NCBI GenBank assembly: GCA_937942405.1
Contig: CALDEN010000372.1
Location: 1-7,390, forward strand
Length of the DNA: 7,390 nucleotides
Direction: 5' to 3'
Origin: an uncultured Saprospiraceae bacterium
Lineage (GTDB): Bacteria; Bacteroidota; Bacteroidia; Chitinophagales; Saprospiraceae
In this document: piece by piece, positions 6,760-7,390 of the stretch
Position numbering within the stretch: position 1 is the first letter of the stretch
Layout: the number at the start of each line of letters is the position of its first letter
Notes under the pieces: model-generated
Database searches by the model: none
What the model was told of the DNA's origin: nothing
What the model saw: only the letters and a program-made list of their open reading frames with translations
Made by a program: the position numbers and the translations under genes

Positions 6760-6851
6760 GAAATAGATCGTTCTGATAACTGGTTCTAGATAAGTATGCC
6801 CTGGAGTAAAGGAATAAAGTTAGAACCCATATATACAATTCAAAATATTCA

Positions 6852-7390
6852 ATGAGTACAGAATTAATGGTAAATAAACCTAGTCCTATCGTACTAGAAA
6901 AATCGATAGCTCTTTTTGATCGAAATACAGATGTAGAAAAAACGATTAAGAGTTTAGAAGCAGGCAATCAAGTGTTATTGACGGGCTTTTATAATAATGG
7001 ATTGATGCTTACAAAGGCACTGCAGCTGCATCTCAGTAAAAAGATGAAAAACAAATCTTTTATAGATCAAGGAAGCTTTAGGTCTGCTTTCCAAAAACTT
7101 TCTAACCTCATCTTAATTGAAATCGAAGAGCATAAGATCAATTTAAAAAAAGCTCCTGCGGTAGGATGGTTTGAAAAATTATATCCTGATAATAAAAAAT
7201 TTACGCTAAGTTTTCCTCAAGTACAAGGACTCAATAGTGCTTGGCAATGGTACAAAAATGGGATAACTATACCTGTATTAAGAAATAAGATCCATCCCTA
7301 TTACGGCACCTATTTTCCTACACGATTTGATCATTTGATACTTTTTGACAATTGGCTGAAGCGTTACACAGGGCCTAAAAAATCTGCCAT
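6852..7390 (+). CDS. Probable class I SAM-dependent methyltransferase, N-terminal part (cut by window edge)
   Basis: An open frame of 179 codons from ATG 6852 that runs off the right edge. An in-frame stop at 6807-6809 rules out a much earlier start; ATG 6867 is an alternative. Residues about 30-64, including EAGNQVLLTGFYNNGLMLTK, resemble a helical N-terminal region I know from a group of bacterial methyltransferases. Residues 136-161 end in IHPYYGTYFPTRFDHL, which in that group comes directly before the SAM-binding motif I. The visible part stops at GPKKSA, where motif I would be expected to begin, so the catalytic domain itself is not seen and the assignment is by the preceding region. The methylated substrate is unknown. 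It lies 92 bases after the dehydrogenase on the same strand, with no terminator or TAnnTTTG box between them, which suggests co-transcription. Confidence 0.7.
   Translation, partial: MSTELMVNKPSPIVLEKSIALFDRNTDVEKTIKSLEAGNQVLLTGFYNNGLMLTKALQLHLSKKMKNKSFIDQGSFRSAFQKLSNLILIEIEEHKINLKKAPAVGWFEKLYPDNKKFTLSFPQVQGLNSAWQWYKNGITIPVLRNKIHPYYGTYFPTRFDHLILFDNWLKRYTGPKKSA

Noticed and set aside
6749..6967. Minus-strand open frame of 72 codons across the synthase-methyltransferase junction
   Set aside because: It overlaps the methyltransferase start and the synthase end, lacks a promoter box and resembles no family I know.

Overview
The window looks like part of a Bacteroidota chromosome (a Flavobacteriia- or Saprospiria-like organism). 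It is AT-rich and its genes have A/T-rich leaders without clear Shine-Dalgarno sequences. Three genes are preceded by an exact copy of the phylum's -7 promoter box TAnnTTTG (TAGCTTTG, TACCTTTG, TAAATTTG). It also carries an OmpA protein with thrombospondin type 3 repeats and a SAP-domain protein of a type I associate with this phylum. No rRNA, tRNA, insertion sequence, CRISPR array or phage gene was seen.

Layout. Positions 1-184 hold no convincing gene, but an unusual open frame continues past the aminotransferase stop. A PLP-dependent aspartate-type aminotransferase lies on the minus strand (185-1387). It diverges across 85 bases from a single-domain asparaginase-like protein (1473-1970, plus). 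All other genes are on the plus strand: an outer-membrane OmpA protein with seven calcium-binding type repeats (2105-3652), closed by a strong intrinsic terminator (3675-3714); a TPR lipoprotein (3778-4617); and a SAP/DUF6434-type protein (4707-5327) behind its own promoter box. A 283-base non-coding gap follows. The last part holds an N5-(carboxyethyl)ornithine synthase-family dehydrogenase (5611-6759) and the first 179 codons of a probable SAM-dependent methyltransferase (6852 to the window edge).

How the genes may work together. The aminotransferase and asparaginase-like protein both belong to aspartate/asparagine metabolism and share an intergenic region. The OmpA protein and the lipoprotein are envelope proteins with separate transcription signals. 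The most interesting part is the right end. An enzyme family that reductively joins an amino acid side-chain amine to a 2-oxo acid (opine-type chemistry) is followed on the same strand by a methyltransferase-like gene, with no terminator or promoter seen between them. This could be the start of a small-molecule (opine, osmolyte or metallophore) pathway continuing beyond the window. That reading is inference; the enzyme family assignments are much firmer than the pathway.
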